The notes: generated from the sequence alone by a model not told the origin. Positions 18,045 to 28,205 are shown, numbered from the stretch's first letter. The stretch: DNA of 64,000 nucleotides from a bacterium (GCA_030431715.1 JAUIIO010000008.1:62001-126000); one strand, 5' to 3'. Translations and numbers: made by a program.

Positions 18045-18869
18045 ATGAGACTTACAACCAATACTTCTACACGAACAAACGGCCAAGACCCACTTTCAAA
18101 CCTTGAGCCTCCTGATAAAGCGCTGCACTCAGATAGGCTTACTGAGATAGCTCTCCGAGCTTTTCTTGAAAACTATTTCGCAAGACATCCTGAATGTCAG
18201 AGTATTCATTTGGAAGCCTTCTGCAACAAACTTCAACAGCTCCCGGATGATCCTGACGCAGAATACGCACATGCACTTCTTTCTGAGCTCTTTCCTGAGA
18301 ACATTGAGTCGTGGCGCGCTCTTTTCGCCGAAGAGGAACTCGCCTTATTTGTGCTTGAATCAGTGACTATTGACAAACACTCTCCGGTCAAGCTCTGTGG
18401 TTGGCTCTCGCAACTTGAAGAATTTGAGAAGCGTTTCGTTACCGCCGTAATCACGGATCATAGCGTTGTACTTCCTCACGTTCAGAGGCCACAAATAAAA
18501 ACGTACCGCGAAAAATTCCACCGCGTAGATCAATCTCTCCCAGAAGATAACCTAGAGACCGAATCAGAGCTCACCGCTCAGTATAGAAATGCAAGTACGT
18601 ATGTGCAGAACCTCCTTCAGAGAGACACATCTCTTTCAATTTTAGATATCAAAGCGCTTGAAATGAAAGATGTTGACATCGATGCACGGGAGATTTACGT
18701 CCTCATACCGTCATCGGTTAACGAGAAGAAGGTGAGTAGAACAATATCAAGAGAAGCTGCTGACGCTCTGGCAGATTTCATACCGCTTCGTTATCATTTC
18801 CTTACTTCTCAAGCACCAGACATGTGGAGAAGCCCTTTTCTCTTTTATGCTGGAAAGATGAGTTCTTAA
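18045..18869 (+). CDS. Hypothetical protein with tyrosine-recombinase-like C-terminal segment
   Basis: Unknown function, 274 residues. The N-terminal two thirds are helical (for example LTEIALRAFLENYFARHPEC). From about residue 190 the pattern SILDIKALEMKDVDIDARE, then a basic hairpin VNEKKVSRTISREAADALAD, then a PFLFYAGK strand resembles the first half of a tyrosine recombinase catalytic domain. The catalytic Arg position is not Arg, and the protein ends before any HxxR and Tyr boxes, so it could not act as an integrase. It has a 4-base convergent overlap with the next gene. Confidence 0.5.
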   Translation: MRLTTNTSTRTNGQDPLSNLEPPDKALHSDRLTEIALRAFLENYFARHPECQSIHLEAFCNKLQQLPDDPDAEYAHALLSELFPENIESWRALFAEEELALFVLESVTIDKHSPVKLCGWLSQLEEFEKRFVTAVITDHSVVLPHVQRPQIKTYREKFHRVDQSLPEDNLETESELTAQYRNASTYVQNLLQRDTSLSILDIKALEMKDVDIDAREIYVLIPSSVNEKKVSRTISREAADALADFIPLRYHFLTSQAPDMWRSPFLFYAGKMSS

Positions 18870-19624
18870 AATAGTGGCCTATCGATAGAGATAACATCAC
18901 GACCACGTTTTGTAGGTGCCGCTGATATGGTGTGTGCCTGATTCGATTCAAAAAAGTGATTAGGTTTTTTTGTAGCTTCGGTATGTGTTTTTCTAGCACT
19001 TACCGGGGAATTGCCAGAAACAACTCTCTGACTTCCCTCAACCACATCCTCTTCTATACTGCCGTCCCCAATAAGATCTCCAACAGTACCGTTTCCATTC
19101 TGATCGCCTCCGACTACCTGCTCCATCTCTTCAAGAAACTTATCGTCCAATGTACAGTCTGCAGCTTTATATGCTGCAAGCGTTTTACAGCAAAGATTTC
19201 TGGCGGGGCCATAGTTAATCGAGCCACTAAATTTACCATCTACGTAGCAACAATTTGAATAACATCCATTCGTAGTTGGAGTTCCATCCGTATAGGCTGG
19301 TCCAAAATATCCACCACAATTCTTCATCCCTTTTATTGCCGGTTTTTCCTCGATATAGGCACCTATCGAATTGTCATGTAAGAGAACGTTTCCATCAGAA
19401 TCGCATTGAAAATATGGGCAGTAAGTTACACCTGAAGTAAGATCATCTTTATCGAGCAGGTAGTTGTAACAGGTAAGTGCCGGGTCACTAAAAGCGGCAT
19501 AAGATGAGTTTTCGCGCTCTAGATTTCGCACACATGTTCCAGCCTTAATAGAGCCACACTCCCAAGCAAACGCATTTAGTGGGAAAAATAGGCCAAATGT
19601 TACAAAAAAGGAGACAAACCTCAT
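18866..19624 (-). CDS. Secreted Cys-rich protein, family member 2
   Basis: The ATG at 19624 is preferred over a TTG at 19636 because a GAGGTG site lies just before it. A signal peptide (about residues 1-20, ending LNAFAW) is followed by a Cys-rich domain with YCPYFQCDSDGNVLLHD and CYSNCCYVDGKFSG, blocks shared with the protein at 16381, then RNLCCKT. An acidic Gly/Asn segment and a long Ser/Thr/Lys-rich tail complete it. The two relatives are on opposite strands about 1.7 kb apart. No known domain recognised. Confidence 0.65.
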   Translation of the reverse strand: MRFVSFFVTFGLFFPLNAFAWECGSIKAGTCVRNLERENSSYAAFSDPALTCYNYLLDKDDLTSGVTYCPYFQCDSDGNVLLHDNSIGAYIEEKPAIKGMKNCGGYFGPAYTDGTPTTNGCYSNCCYVDGKFSGSINYGPARNLCCKTLAAYKAADCTLDDKFLEEMEQVVGGDQNGNGTVGDLIGDGSIEEDVVEGSQRVVSGNSPVSARKTHTEATKKPNHFFESNQAHTISAAPTKRGRDVISIDRPLF

Positions 19625-19708
19625 ATAGCACCTCAAACATCCGTGTCATTACAACCACCTTATGAACAGCAAAAATACAGTTGTTACTTAAAGGTGGCGA
19701 GAAAAGTG

Positions 19709-20818
19709 CTATTTTTGAGGGGAAAATGTGTGAATTCGTGTAGGGACGTCCTTATGAAAGCACTTAGATCCAGCAGCTATACCAAAGTCATTATCTTCAA
19801 TGACATACACCTCATCAGGTGAAGCGACGGCTAACCCTTCCGGCTTTGCATCCGCGGCAAATGCAGTAAAAACATGTATCGTTTCCCTACTGACTGGCAA
19901 TACTTTTTGGCCAAAGGGTGATTTTTTAAACTCATATTCCTTTTTCTTCTTCTTTTGTTTAAGAGGAGTAGCATTCTTAACTTGCATAAGCTGTAACGTG
20001 AACTCAGCTTTTCCTCCCGACAAAATCCGCTCTAAAACATAGAACCGGCCTGCTCCTAGAGATTCAATGGCACTGAGCTTTACCTCATCAGCCCCCTTAT
20101 ACCTCTGCCCTGAGATATCGTAACCAAACATCTGACTCTCTTTTGTGCGGAGATCATACTCGAGCACTCTTATAAGTTTGGACTTTGAGTATGTCTTTCC
20201 TTTGATATCAAGTGGCGCTTGAAGTACAGCGTACATTTTTCCTGATTCACTAATGGTCAGTCCCTCAAAGCCCTTTCCTCCCTTACGCTCCTTAAGTATC
20301 TCAGGAATCCCATCACCGGGAGTAAGTCTTTGGAGCACCTTACCTGTATCGATCTCTATCTGTAGGAGTGATGGTTCTTGCTCTTCAGCTATCCAGAGCG
20401 TTCCGTCCGGTGCGAGCGCAATCCCTTCTGGATCTATACCCTTTTCAACTCGGAGGGGGCGTAGCCATTTTACCTGAGCCCGGCCGCCTTTAAGTTCAAT
20501 AAGCCCATAAAGAGGAATGAAATTCTTCACAGCATTCACTACTTCGATAGAACATGCAGCAGGTGCGCTTGATGGACCACTATCAGTGAGCGCATAAAAG
20601 AGTTTTGCTCCGTCCTCTGTGGTGCCTGCATAAGCAAGGCCTGAGCCTAGGGCTATTGGGAAGGAATTGGCGAATTGAGTCCGAATGTCTTCAGGAAAAA
20701 AAAGTGAAGTGGTACTGCTGTCATCGGCTACACTGATAGTAGCATGAGCATAAAGAAAAACCGCAGAGACAATGAGTATAACGCAAAAGTTCCAGCAATT
20801 ACTCTTGCGATGACTCAT
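19709..20818 (-). CDS. Secreted phytase-esterase-like beta-propeller protein
   Basis: A 369-residue exported protein (signal peptide about residues 1-31). It matches the 'esterase-like activity of phytase' family by its layout of propeller blades: LGSGLAYAG, YALTDSGPSS, DPEGIALAPDGTLWIAEEQ, KGFEGLTISE and KPEGLAVA with VYVIEDNDFG near the end. The family is named for a reported phytase-associated activity, but many members are uncharacterised. A Lys-rich insertion (KKKKK, about residue 290) is unusual. It is the last gene before nrdB on this strand, 33 bases downstream of it. Confidence 0.75.
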   Translation of the reverse strand: MSHRKSNCWNFCVILIVSAVFLYAHATISVADDSSTTSLFFPEDIRTQFANSFPIALGSGLAYAGTTEDGAKLFYALTDSGPSSAPAACSIEVVNAVKNFIPLYGLIELKGGRAQVKWLRPLRVEKGIDPEGIALAPDGTLWIAEEQEPSLLQIEIDTGKVLQRLTPGDGIPEILKERKGGKGFEGLTISESGKMYAVLQAPLDIKGKTYSKSKLIRVLEYDLRTKESQMFGYDISGQRYKGADEVKLSAIESLGAGRFYVLERILSGGKAEFTLQLMQVKNATPLKQKKKKKEYEFKKSPFGQKVLPVSRETIHVFTAFAADAKPEGLAVASPDEVYVIEDNDFGIAAGSKCFHKDVPTRIHTFSPQK

Positions 20819-20850
20819 AAACGTCTCTGCGGTCGGAGCTCTACCTGTTC

Positions 20851-21948
20851 TTACCAGGAGAGCGAACCAGCGGTCTGATATTCAGTCACTCTGGTTTCAA
20901 AAAAGTTTTTCTCCTTTCCAAGGTCGATGGTCTCACTCATCCACGGGAAAGGGTTCTTTGAGTTGTACTGCTTTGGAAGACCAATTCTTTCAAGTCTTCT
21001 GTCAGCGATGTACTGTACATACTCGCGGAACATTGGAGCGCTCAGGCCAAGGATACCACGCGGCAGACAATCCTCCGCATACTGGATCTCTAACTCGACA
21101 GCTTCTCTAATGAGACTTACGAGGTGATCTTGGAACTCTTGAGTCCACAACTCAGGGTTCTCAGACTTAATACCGTTTATCAGGTCGATTCCAAAATTCA
21201 GGTGAATTGTTTCATCGCGTAGAATGTACTGGAACTGCTCTCCAATACCTGTCATACGGTTTTGGCGGTGAAATGAGAGAATCATCACAAAGCCGCTGTA
21301 GAAGAAGATCCCTTCCATAATCACATAGAAGCCAACGAGGTTCTCAACAAACTTCTGCATTCCTTCAAGCGTATCAGTGGAGAAATTCGGATCAAGAATC
21401 TCTTCAGTGAGTTTCATCTCAAAGTTATCTTTGGCATGTATCGAGTTAATCTCATTGTACATGTTAAAGACTTCACTTGGATTGAGCGCGAGAGACTCAA
21501 CGACGTAGTGAAACGTGTGAGTATGCACGGCTTCTTCAAACGCTTGCCTGAGTAAGTACTGGCGACACTCTGGGTTCGTTACATGCTTAAAAATAGCAAG
21601 TACGATGTTATTTCCCACAAGGCTTTCAGCAGTACTGAAGAAGCCCATGTTTCTCATGATAACGAGTCGCTCGTCATCTGTGAGCTTATCAGACTTCCAA
21701 AGCTCAATGTCTTTTGACATTGGAACCTCAGTCGGCAACCAGTTATTTGCGCAACCGTTCAGGTAGTGCTCCCAAGCCCACTTATACTTTAGTGGCATAA
21801 GCTGGTTTACATCGACACGCTTGTTATTAATAAGCCGTTTTTCACTGGCTTTAAAGCGCATCTTCTTTCCTTCTTGGGCGAACTCTCCGCTTTCTTCTCC
21901 GGACTCATCACCACCGTTTGGGGCATCGTTGTCGTCAAAATTAAGCAT
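20851..21948 (-). CDS. nrdB: Ribonucleotide reductase small subunit, class Ic type
   Basis: The metallocofactor subunit of the aerobic ribonucleotide reductase, 365 residues. Metal ligands are visible: Glu108 (TAESLVG, where class Ia has Asp), Glu139 and His142 (EEAVHTHTF), Glu212 (VIMEGIFF), Glu246 and His249 (RDETIHL). The radical-tyrosine position is Phe146, as in Chlamydia trachomatis R2, which uses a Mn(IV)/Fe(III) centre instead of a tyrosyl radical. Both the Asp-to-Glu and Tyr-to-Phe changes point to class Ic. GGAG precedes the ATG. It follows nrdA by 65 bases, so the two are an operon. Confidence 0.95.
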   Translation of the reverse strand: MLNFDDNDAPNGGDESGEESGEFAQEGKKMRFKASEKRLINNKRVDVNQLMPLKYKWAWEHYLNGCANNWLPTEVPMSKDIELWKSDKLTDDERLVIMRNMGFFSTAESLVGNNIVLAIFKHVTNPECRQYLLRQAFEEAVHTHTFHYVVESLALNPSEVFNMYNEINSIHAKDNFEMKLTEEILDPNFSTDTLEGMQKFVENLVGFYVIMEGIFFYSGFVMILSFHRQNRMTGIGEQFQYILRDETIHLNFGIDLINGIKSENPELWTQEFQDHLVSLIREAVELEIQYAEDCLPRGILGLSAPMFREYVQYIADRRLERIGLPKQYNSKNPFPWMSETIDLGKEKNFFETRVTEYQTAGSLSW

Positions 21949-22013
21949 ATCTTTACTCCTACATTTATCCGTTAGAACTCTAACCTACTACTATTCAGAC
22001 TACCGTACTTGAA

Positions 22014-25000
22014 TTACTGACAGCTCTCGCAATCACCATCAAGATTACAAGAAGCTACCGGCATCTCCGGCTTAGCCTCAGCAGTTACTGCTTCGGCTGC
22101 CGCAGCTACCTCTTCTCTTGCGACGTTCACATCCGACGAAGCTGACTTATTTTTCATCCAACGAGGCTGAAGTCCTCGTTTATTGATGTCCATAGTCGAC
22201 TTCTCAATCTGAGTAGCTCCGAGAGAACGCAGATAGTACGTCGTTTTAAGCCCTTTCTTCCACGCCATGAGATACATGCTGTTAAGCTTTTTCCCGCTTG
22301 GCGTACCAAGGTAGAGGTTTAGTGACTGACCCATATCAATCCACTTCTGCCGTCTGCTCGCACATTCTATGATCCACTCGGGCTCAATTTCAAATGCGGT
22401 GAGATATACACTTTTAACATCGTCAGGAATTCTCTCTATCTCAAGAATTGAGCCGTCAAAATACTTGAGATCGTCGATCATTTCCTCATCCCAGAGCCCA
22501 AGTGTCTTAAGCTTCTCAACGAGATACGTGTTACAAATAGTGAACTCTCCTGAGAGGTTAGACTTCGCAAAGAGGTGCTTGTACGAAGGCTCAATTGATT
22601 GGGTCACACCAGAGATGTTTGAAATTGTAGCCGTTGGCGCAATTGCCATCGTGTTACTATTTCTCATGCCATGCTTTTTGACAGACTTTCTAACCACATC
22701 CCAATCAAGCTGCGCAGTAGTATCAACGTCTATCCACTCACTGCCTCGCTCTTCAGCAAGAACACCAATGGTATCAATAGGTAGAAGCCCTCTATCCCAT
22801 TTTGACCCTTTGTAAGTCTGGTAAGCGCCTCTTTCTCCGGCGAGCTCACTTGAAGCAAGGATCGCATAGTAAGAGATCATTTCCATGCTTTCGTCGGAGA
22901 ACTGAACTGCTTCCGGGCTAGCGTAGCTAATGTCTCTTTCATAGAGCGCATCTTGAAATCCCATAAGACCAAGACCAACTGGACGGTGACGTAAGTTCGC
23001 ATTCTTTGCTTCATCAGTCGGATAGAAGTTAATATCTATCACGTTATCAAGCATACGAATGGCTGTACGAACCGTTGAAGCGATAAGCTCTCTATTAAGC
23101 TCACCATCTTTCATGTGCGCCGGCAGGTTAACAGAACCAAGGTTACACACCGCTGTTTCTTCTGCAGAAGTATTGAGAAGGATCTCTGTGCAGAGGTTTG
23201 AGCTATGCACAACACCTGTGTGATCCTGAGGAGAGCGAACGTTTGACGGATCCTTAAAGGTAATCCACGGATGCCCTGTTTCGTAAAGCATGCTGAGCAT
23301 CTTTCTCCAGAGATTTACCGCTTCTACTTTCTTATGGAGCTTAAGCTCACCACTCTCAGCCATTGCTTCATACTCAAGATAACGCTCTTCAAAGGCCTTA
23401 CCGTAGAGATCGTGAAGGTCTGGGACATCACTTGGGCTAAAGAGGGTCCACATAGCACTCTCTGAAACACGCTTCATAAAGAGGTCTGGAATCCAGTTTG
23501 CCGTATTCATATCGTGTGTACGACGTCGCTCATCACCAGTGTTCTTTCTAAGCTCAAGAAAGTCTTCAATATCAAGGTGCCACGTTTCAAGGTAAGCACA
23601 CATTGCGCCCTTTCTCTTACCACCTTGGTTTACTGCAACAGCTGTATCGTTTGCTACTTTTAAGAAAGGAATAACTCCTTGGCTCTTTCCGTTCGTGCCT
23701 TTAATCCACGATCCAGTAGCACGAACATTTGTCCAGTCGTTCCCAAGCCCGCCGGCCCATTTTGAGAGCTGCGCATCATCAGAAACAACCTTAAAGATGT
23801 GCTTAAGATCATCCATTACCGTAGAGAGGTAACAAGAGCTTAGCTGCGGGTGAAGCGTTCCAGCGTTAAAGAGCGTTGGAGTACTTGAAACAAAGAGAAA
23901 GCGAGAAAGGACGTTATAGAACTCAATTGCTCGCGCTTCCTTCTGCGCACCTTCTCCGATAGCAAGCCCCATGGATACACGCATCCAAAAGATCTGAGGA
24001 GTTTCAAGACGAACCTCTCTCTCATGGATAAGGTATCGATCGTAAAGGGTCTGGATACCGAGATAAGTAAAAGACTGATCACGTTCAAGCTTGAGCGCTC
24101 CTGCAATCTTATCGAGATCGTACTCCTTAAGCTTCGGATCAAGTCGCTCGTACTCAATGGCCTTTGTAAGATAGTCTTTAAAGTACTCCTGATGACGCTT
24201 TTCAAGGTTCGGATCGTGAGCATCGACTCCCATTGTTTCGCGGTAAATAACATCAAGAAGAAGCCTTGAGGCAACGTAGCTATATGCCGGCTCTTTCTCG
24301 ATCTGAGACTTAGCCGCCATAACGTTAGAAGCATCAACTTCATCAAAGCGCACACCTTCATAGAAGTTACGAAGAGAGCTCTCAATGATCTCCTCCACAG
24401 ACACGACATCCTCATAACCACGACATGCGTATGTGATTCGAGTTCTAAGCTCTCCTTCAGAGATAGTAAACGTTGAGCCATCACGCGCAGTGACAGTGAA
24501 AATCTGACCGGTCTCTTGTACGGCAACTGGCTTATGCTCAACTGGCGCCGCCGCAGGAGCCTTAACTTCTAATCCTTTTTGCTCTCGAAGAAGCGCGCGG
24601 GTAGTGCGGTAAATGATGAAGTCTTTGGCAACTTGGTAGTATCCTTCGGCCATCATCTGACGCTCGATCTCATCTTGAATGAGCTCTACATGAAGGTCCT
24701 TTCCCTCTCTGGCGATCTGCACAGCGCTGGCTATGACACGGTTCGTAAGCCGGCTTACAGCATCGATAACTCCCTGTGGGCTCTGCCCCTCTATCTTAAG
24801 AGACGCGCGAAAAGCCTTCTCGATGGCCGAAGCTATCTTGAGCGGCTTAAACTTAACAAGTGATGTGCCATCGCGACGAAAGATCTTAAGATTTCGTGGC
24901 GAATCCTCGCGGTGAAGCTTACGCTCCTCGCGGTAAACAATGTAGTGACGTCCAACATCATGGTGGCCAAACTCAAGAAGTTTCTCTTCAACGATGTCTT

Positions 25001-25373
25001 GAATACCCTCAACGGTAAGACACTCTCCGCTTCGCGCTTCCTCAAAAGCCGTGGCAGAAACCGCAGCTGATACTTCTTGTACAGCGGCGTGCATCTCACG
25101 TGGAAGTGGTTCGGTAACTGGAATTTCGTGAGTAGCACGGAAGGCCTTGGCGATAGCGCTGGTGATACGCTCGGCGCGATACGGGACAAGTGCGCCGCTT
25201 CTCTTAACGACGGTACACTCATCGATACTCTCTGGTACCCGCCCAGGGGTGTTTATCATTTCGGATCCTCCAATACCTAATTCTACTGTCTTTACTTGAA
25301 TTTTGTTGTTTTCGACCTGATTAGCTCCTGTTTTGCCTGCCAGACCTTCTGAAGCGGATCCTGTTGCCTCCAT
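22014..25373 (-). CDS. nrdA: Ribonucleotide reductase large subunit with tandem ATP cones
   Basis: The 1119-residue catalytic subunit reduces ribonucleoside diphosphates. Catalytic residues are Cys514 (LSSCYLS), Asn726/Cys728/Glu730 (NLCTE) and Cys743 (AVCNLG), with the redox pair in the C-terminal DCESCQ. The N-terminus has two ATP cones, about residues 53-152 ([11 protein letters not shown]) and 162-262 ([12 protein letters not shown]), and a further cone-like segment near 291-380. E. coli NrdA has about 760 residues and one cone; the long multi-cone form resembles chlamydial enzymes. Tandem cones imply more complex allosteric control of overall activity. The upstream region carries NrdR boxes. 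Confidence 0.95.
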   Translation of the reverse strand: MEATGSASEGLAGKTGANQVENNKIQVKTVELGIGGSEMINTPGRVPESIDECTVVKRSGALVPYRAERITSAIAKAFRATHEIPVTEPLPREMHAAVQEVSAAVSATAFEEARSGECLTVEGIQDIVEEKLLEFGHHDVGRHYIVYREERKLHREDSPRNLKIFRRDGTSLVKFKPLKIASAIEKAFRASLKIEGQSPQGVIDAVSRLTNRVIASAVQIAREGKDLHVELIQDEIERQMMAEGYYQVAKDFIIYRTTRALLREQKGLEVKAPAAAPVEHKPVAVQETGQIFTVTARDGSTFTISEGELRTRITYACRGYEDVVSVEEIIESSLRNFYEGVRFDEVDASNVMAAKSQIEKEPAYSYVASRLLLDVIYRETMGVDAHDPNLEKRHQEYFKDYLTKAIEYERLDPKLKEYDLDKIAGALKLERDQSFTYLGIQTLYDRYLIHEREVRLETPQIFWMRVSMGLAIGEGAQKEARAIEFYNVLSRFLFVSSTPTLFNAGTLHPQLSSCYLSTVMDDLKHIFKVVSDDAQLSKWAGGLGNDWTNVRATGSWIKGTNGKSQGVIPFLKVANDTAVAVNQGGKRKGAMCAYLETWHLDIEDFLELRKNTGDERRRTHDMNTANWIPDLFMKRVSESAMWTLFSPSDVPDLHDLYGKAFEERYLEYEAMAESGELKLHKKVEAVNLWRKMLSMLYETGHPWITFKDPSNVRSPQDHTGVVHSSNLCTEILLNTSAEETAVCNLGSVNLPAHMKDGELNRELIASTVRTAIRMLDNVIDINFYPTDEAKNANLRHRPVGLGLMGFQDALYERDISYASPEAVQFSDESMEMISYYAILASSELAGERGAYQTYKGSKWDRGLLPIDTIGVLAEERGSEWIDVDTTAQLDWDVVRKSVKKHGMRNSNTMAIAPTATISNISGVTQSIEPSYKHLFAKSNLSGEFTICNTYLVEKLKTLGLWDEEMIDDLKYFDGSILEIERIPDDVKSVYLTAFEIEPEWIIECASRRQKWIDMGQSLNLYLGTPSGKKLNSMYLMAWKKGLKTTYYLRSLGATQIEKSTMDINKRGLQPRWMKNKSASSDVNVAREEVAAAAEAVTAEAKPEMPVASCNLDGDCESCQ

Positions 25374-25855
25374 TTACTTCCCCCTGAAAAATGGCACACC
25401 GCCTCTCAGACCAAACAAACCACACTTGGCTGAAATCGCAGCTAGCCTACTATAAAATAACGATGTTTTGAAATGCGTAAGGTGTTTTTAAGGTTGTTTC
25501 TTAAAACACAAGATATTGTGCCTCACTTTACCCACTTCTACTACATATACGAGTATTAGATGCAGGCTGGCAAACATATTCCGCGGGCTTTCTTTTATTT
25601 TTTTATGCTGTTTCACTAAGAACCCGGAAAGATTAAAAGTCGCATTTTGAAACCGTATTCTAGTAACTCCGCTAACTACCCGTCCCCTCGAAATAGAAAT
25701 TAATCCACAAGATTCCACAGGAAGCATGTATCTAAAAACACTCATTTTTTCCTGTTGAGGCTATGTTACGGCCTGTGATACCTCTGACATAACATATCTA
25801 GGGGGAAGAGCTTCTTCCACAGGTTACCTATCGGTCAGAACAAGACAGGTTTTAT
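25374..25855. other. Divergent promoter region of nrdA and the 25856 gene
   Basis: A 482-base non-coding stretch. On the nrdA side it holds two NrdR boxes (annotated separately) and, on the minus strand near 25455-25480, an AT-rich TTATTTTATAGTAGG segment that could be a -10 region. The part from about 25750 to 25855 carries a GGGGGAAGAG purine run but no clear promoter or ribosome site. An 85-codon minus-strand open frame (25488-25745) lies across the NrdR boxes and is not credible as a gene. Confidence 0.6.
25506..25553 (-). promoter_or_regulatory. Tandem NrdR boxes upstream of nrdA
   Basis: Bases 25506-25521 (ACACAAGATATTGTGC) match the NrdR consensus acaCwAtATaTwGtgt at 14 of 16 positions. 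A weaker box at 25538-25553 matches 9 of 16, including most of the CwAtATaTw core. Their starts are 32 bp apart, the three-turn spacing known for paired NrdR boxes. NrdR with bound nucleotide represses ribonucleotide reductase genes. The boxes lie about 130 bases before the nrdA start. The first box is convincing, the second moderate. Confidence 0.75.
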
Positions 25856-26845
25856 ATGTTCGATTTAACAAGCGATCTTGAATATTCTCACTCATTCTTA
25901 AACTTGCTCCATTCACTTGAGCAGGGAGAATTCGCGTTTAATAACGTTGTGCTCCAACTTCACCCCGATGCTCCTCCAATTATCAGAGAGAATATCAAAC
26001 TCAATCAGGAGAATTTCGAGTTCCAGAATACAAATCTCGATCTCCTCTGGGAAAATCAGCCGCTCTTTAAGCTCAACTGGAAAGGCCCTGAAACAGACCA
26101 AGCAAAAAGTGCTTTTGAACAACTCATAAGACAGAGAGAGCATCTTGTTGAGCTTAGCTCTGAGATGATCCGCATATTCTCAAGCGAAGAGTTTGGAAAC
26201 CTCTCAAGAGATGATGTTGTACTGCTCCTAGCGGCACTCGCTCGAAGTACCTATTCCTACGATAACTTTGTAAGAGGCCAACTTGAGCTGGCTAAAGCAA
26301 CTCAAAAAGAAGAGCAAGAAAAACAGTTCCAAGAGCTTCTCACCAGAGCTGATACTGACATCAAGGCCATGCATTCCCTCCTAGATATCTTTAAACAAGG
26401 CGAGCAAGCAGGAAACGCTTTTGCGAGCGCTCTCTTTGCCGAGACAGTATCGCTAGCTGGCGCATTCCGTGCTCAAATACACGACACCTGCCAGCTGCTT
26501 GCTATATTTGATGGACCCTTTTCATTTACTCATGCCGGCATTCCAGAACCAGAGGCTGCAGATTGGCACTCGGTTAACATCCAGGCATTTGAAGCCGGTT
26601 ACTGGCGTGCTTACCAGATAGGCCCAGATGAGATATTTGAGTGGAAACAATCCGGGATCAACAACTACGCCGTTGCCGGAATGTGGCGTGGCTGGGGCTT
26701 TCCAGCCAACGTTGCCGCTGAATGGATCGTAAACGAGTTCACTCCATCTGAAGCCTCAATATGGGCCAATTCAGGCATCTCCTCTGAGGAAGCCGCTGAC
26801 TATAGAACACGTGGCATCAACTCTCCTGCTGAGATTAAAGAATGA
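25856..26845 (+). CDS. Hypothetical protein with seven 13-residue Trp repeats
   Basis: Unknown function, 329 residues, no signal peptide. Residues about 75-190 are helical and Gln/Glu-rich. The C-terminal 100 residues (about 230-321) consist of seven consecutive units of 13 residues (one of 14) of the form xxxEAxxWxxxGI/F, for example PEPEAADWHSVNI, TPSEASIWANSGI and SSEEAADYRTRGI, ending in NSPAEIKE. The invariant Trp/Tyr every 13 residues suggests a compact helical solenoid. It is divergent from nrdA. Confidence 0.65.
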   Translation: MFDLTSDLEYSHSFLNLLHSLEQGEFAFNNVVLQLHPDAPPIIRENIKLNQENFEFQNTNLDLLWENQPLFKLNWKGPETDQAKSAFEQLIRQREHLVELSSEMIRIFSSEEFGNLSRDDVVLLLAALARSTYSYDNFVRGQLELAKATQKEEQEKQFQELLTRADTDIKAMHSLLDIFKQGEQAGNAFASALFAETVSLAGAFRAQIHDTCQLLAIFDGPFSFTHAGIPEPEAADWHSVNIQAFEAGYWRAYQIGPDEIFEWKQSGINNYAVAGMWRGWGFPANVAAEWIVNEFTPSEASIWANSGISSEEAADYRTRGINSPAEIKE

Positions 26846-26891
26846 GCAAATTTTGATTAGCAATATCCTCCGGGCTGCTTAGGCTATCTTT

Positions 26892-27446
26892 TTAGCGCAC
26901 TCCAAAGGCTGGAAAGGTCACACTCGTCTTACGGTTTTGTCCTCGCTCCTTCATCGCTTCAGTCAACCAGCTAAACTGCGCGATACTCGTTTCAGAGCGT
27001 TGAACCGTGGAATTCAGAACGCGATCATTCCCAATGACAAGCGCTGCTTCGAGTAAATCAACATGATTCTTGATACGATCGTATAAACGTTTCGTAGCCT
27101 TGTAGTCGTTAAATCGTACACCATGTAACTTCTTCACTAGCCCGTCGAGTTCAGCAATGCTTAGAATTTTGTCCGTCGAAAGTATTTCAAAGACCGCATG
27201 TTTTTGATCCTCGGTTGGATTTATAATCGTACTAAGGATCGTTTTCTGCTGAATCTGATGTTCGGATGCAGGTGTCGTTAATTGCTCCAGAGCCAACTTT
27301 GCTTCTTCGGTGAGCTCAATATTATCTCTTCTTATACGCTCTGCGATAAGAGGCAAAAGATCTGACACTTCTATGGTTGAAAGTTGATTAATACTCTCTA
27401 TCACGTCTGGGGTATTTGAAGTTGCTTGCTTTTCTTTTTGTACCAA
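26892..27446 (-). CDS. Hypothetical helical protein
   Basis: I do not recognise this 184-residue protein. It is predicted mostly helical (LLPLIAERIRRDNIELTEEAK and later RLYDRIKNHVDLLEAALV), without signal peptide, membrane helix or catalytic motif. The start is a TTG with AGGATGAG close upstream; no better in-frame ATG exists near the N-terminus, so the exact start is uncertain. It is convergent with the Trp-repeat gene. Confidence 0.5.
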   Translation of the reverse strand: MVQKEKQATSNTPDVIESINQLSTIEVSDLLPLIAERIRRDNIELTEEAKLALEQLTTPASEHQIQQKTILSTIINPTEDQKHAVFEILSTDKILSIAELDGLVKKLHGVRFNDYKATKRLYDRIKNHVDLLEAALVIGNDRVLNSTVQRSETSIAQFSWLTEAMKERGQNRKTSVTFPAFGVR

Positions 27447-27645
27447 TTCTCATCCTACATGACACGACTTGAGACATAGCTACACCTATGAGTTATTGCC
27501 AGTTATATGACCTGAAGTAGCATAAGCGAATAGTCATTCGAGACGTTACAATTCCCTTAAACCAATAGCCAGTATCAGAATCCTAACTCTGTAGGGTCAG
27601 GCGCTCTAAGGCGCAGTCTGCGAAACTCCATGGAAGGGGACAAAG

Positions 27646-28089
27646 ATGAAAGGAAACAGAGCATTTATTGTCGGCGGTGTCGTAGGTAGCGCACTCTCTG
27701 TTGTATCTCTTGTGCTCCACATGTCTCGCATCGCACTTCTCTTTGGTACTCTAAGCATTCTTGGTACTTTCTCAGCTATCTCGATACTTCTCTTTACCTT
27801 ACGTGGCTGGCCGAGGCGTCATATCCTATCATTTGATATTTATGACTTCTTTCGACTGCTCCTTGGCGGCACCTTCGCTATTATCACCGTGTGCTTTATG
27901 ATAACCGCGATTGAGCAAACAGCCAAAGCGCTCTCAATAAGCTTTGCTCTCGCTGGACTCTTCTCCGCTATTGCAATCAGCAGCTACTTCCTCGTGCTCT
28001 ACATCGTCATAGACTACCTACGGCGCGGAAGACGCACCGTATACCTTCCCTCCTATCGCCTCAACCCCCCAAAAAGACAAAGATTTTAG
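27646..28089 (+). CDS. Small integral membrane protein
   Basis: A 147-residue protein with four hydrophobic helices (about residues 5-27, 32-50, 68-88 and 100-125) and a basic cytoplasmic tail (RRGRRTVYLPSYRLNPPKRQRF within the last 25 residues). A GGGGAC purine site precedes the ATG. No family is recognised. It may be co-transcribed with the next small gene, 117 bases downstream. Confidence 0.6.
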   Translation: MKGNRAFIVGGVVGSALSVVSLVLHMSRIALLFGTLSILGTFSAISILLFTLRGWPRRHILSFDIYDFFRLLLGGTFAIITVCFMITAIEQTAKALSISFALAGLFSAIAISSYFLVLYIVIDYLRRGRRTVYLPSYRLNPPKRQRF

Positions 28090-28205
28090 AAGCAGCCCCC
28101 TCAATCAATTGTTACCGAAAGACCGTCTTCTAAAAATCGCTTAACTTTATTGCCCGCCATTACGACCCCTATAACTGCAGTAAAAAATAAGCAGTAAGGA
28201 TGTAT

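Noticed and set aside
25488..25745. 85-codon minus-strand open frame upstream of nrdA
   Set aside because: It runs across the NrdR boxes and has no ribosome site or domain.
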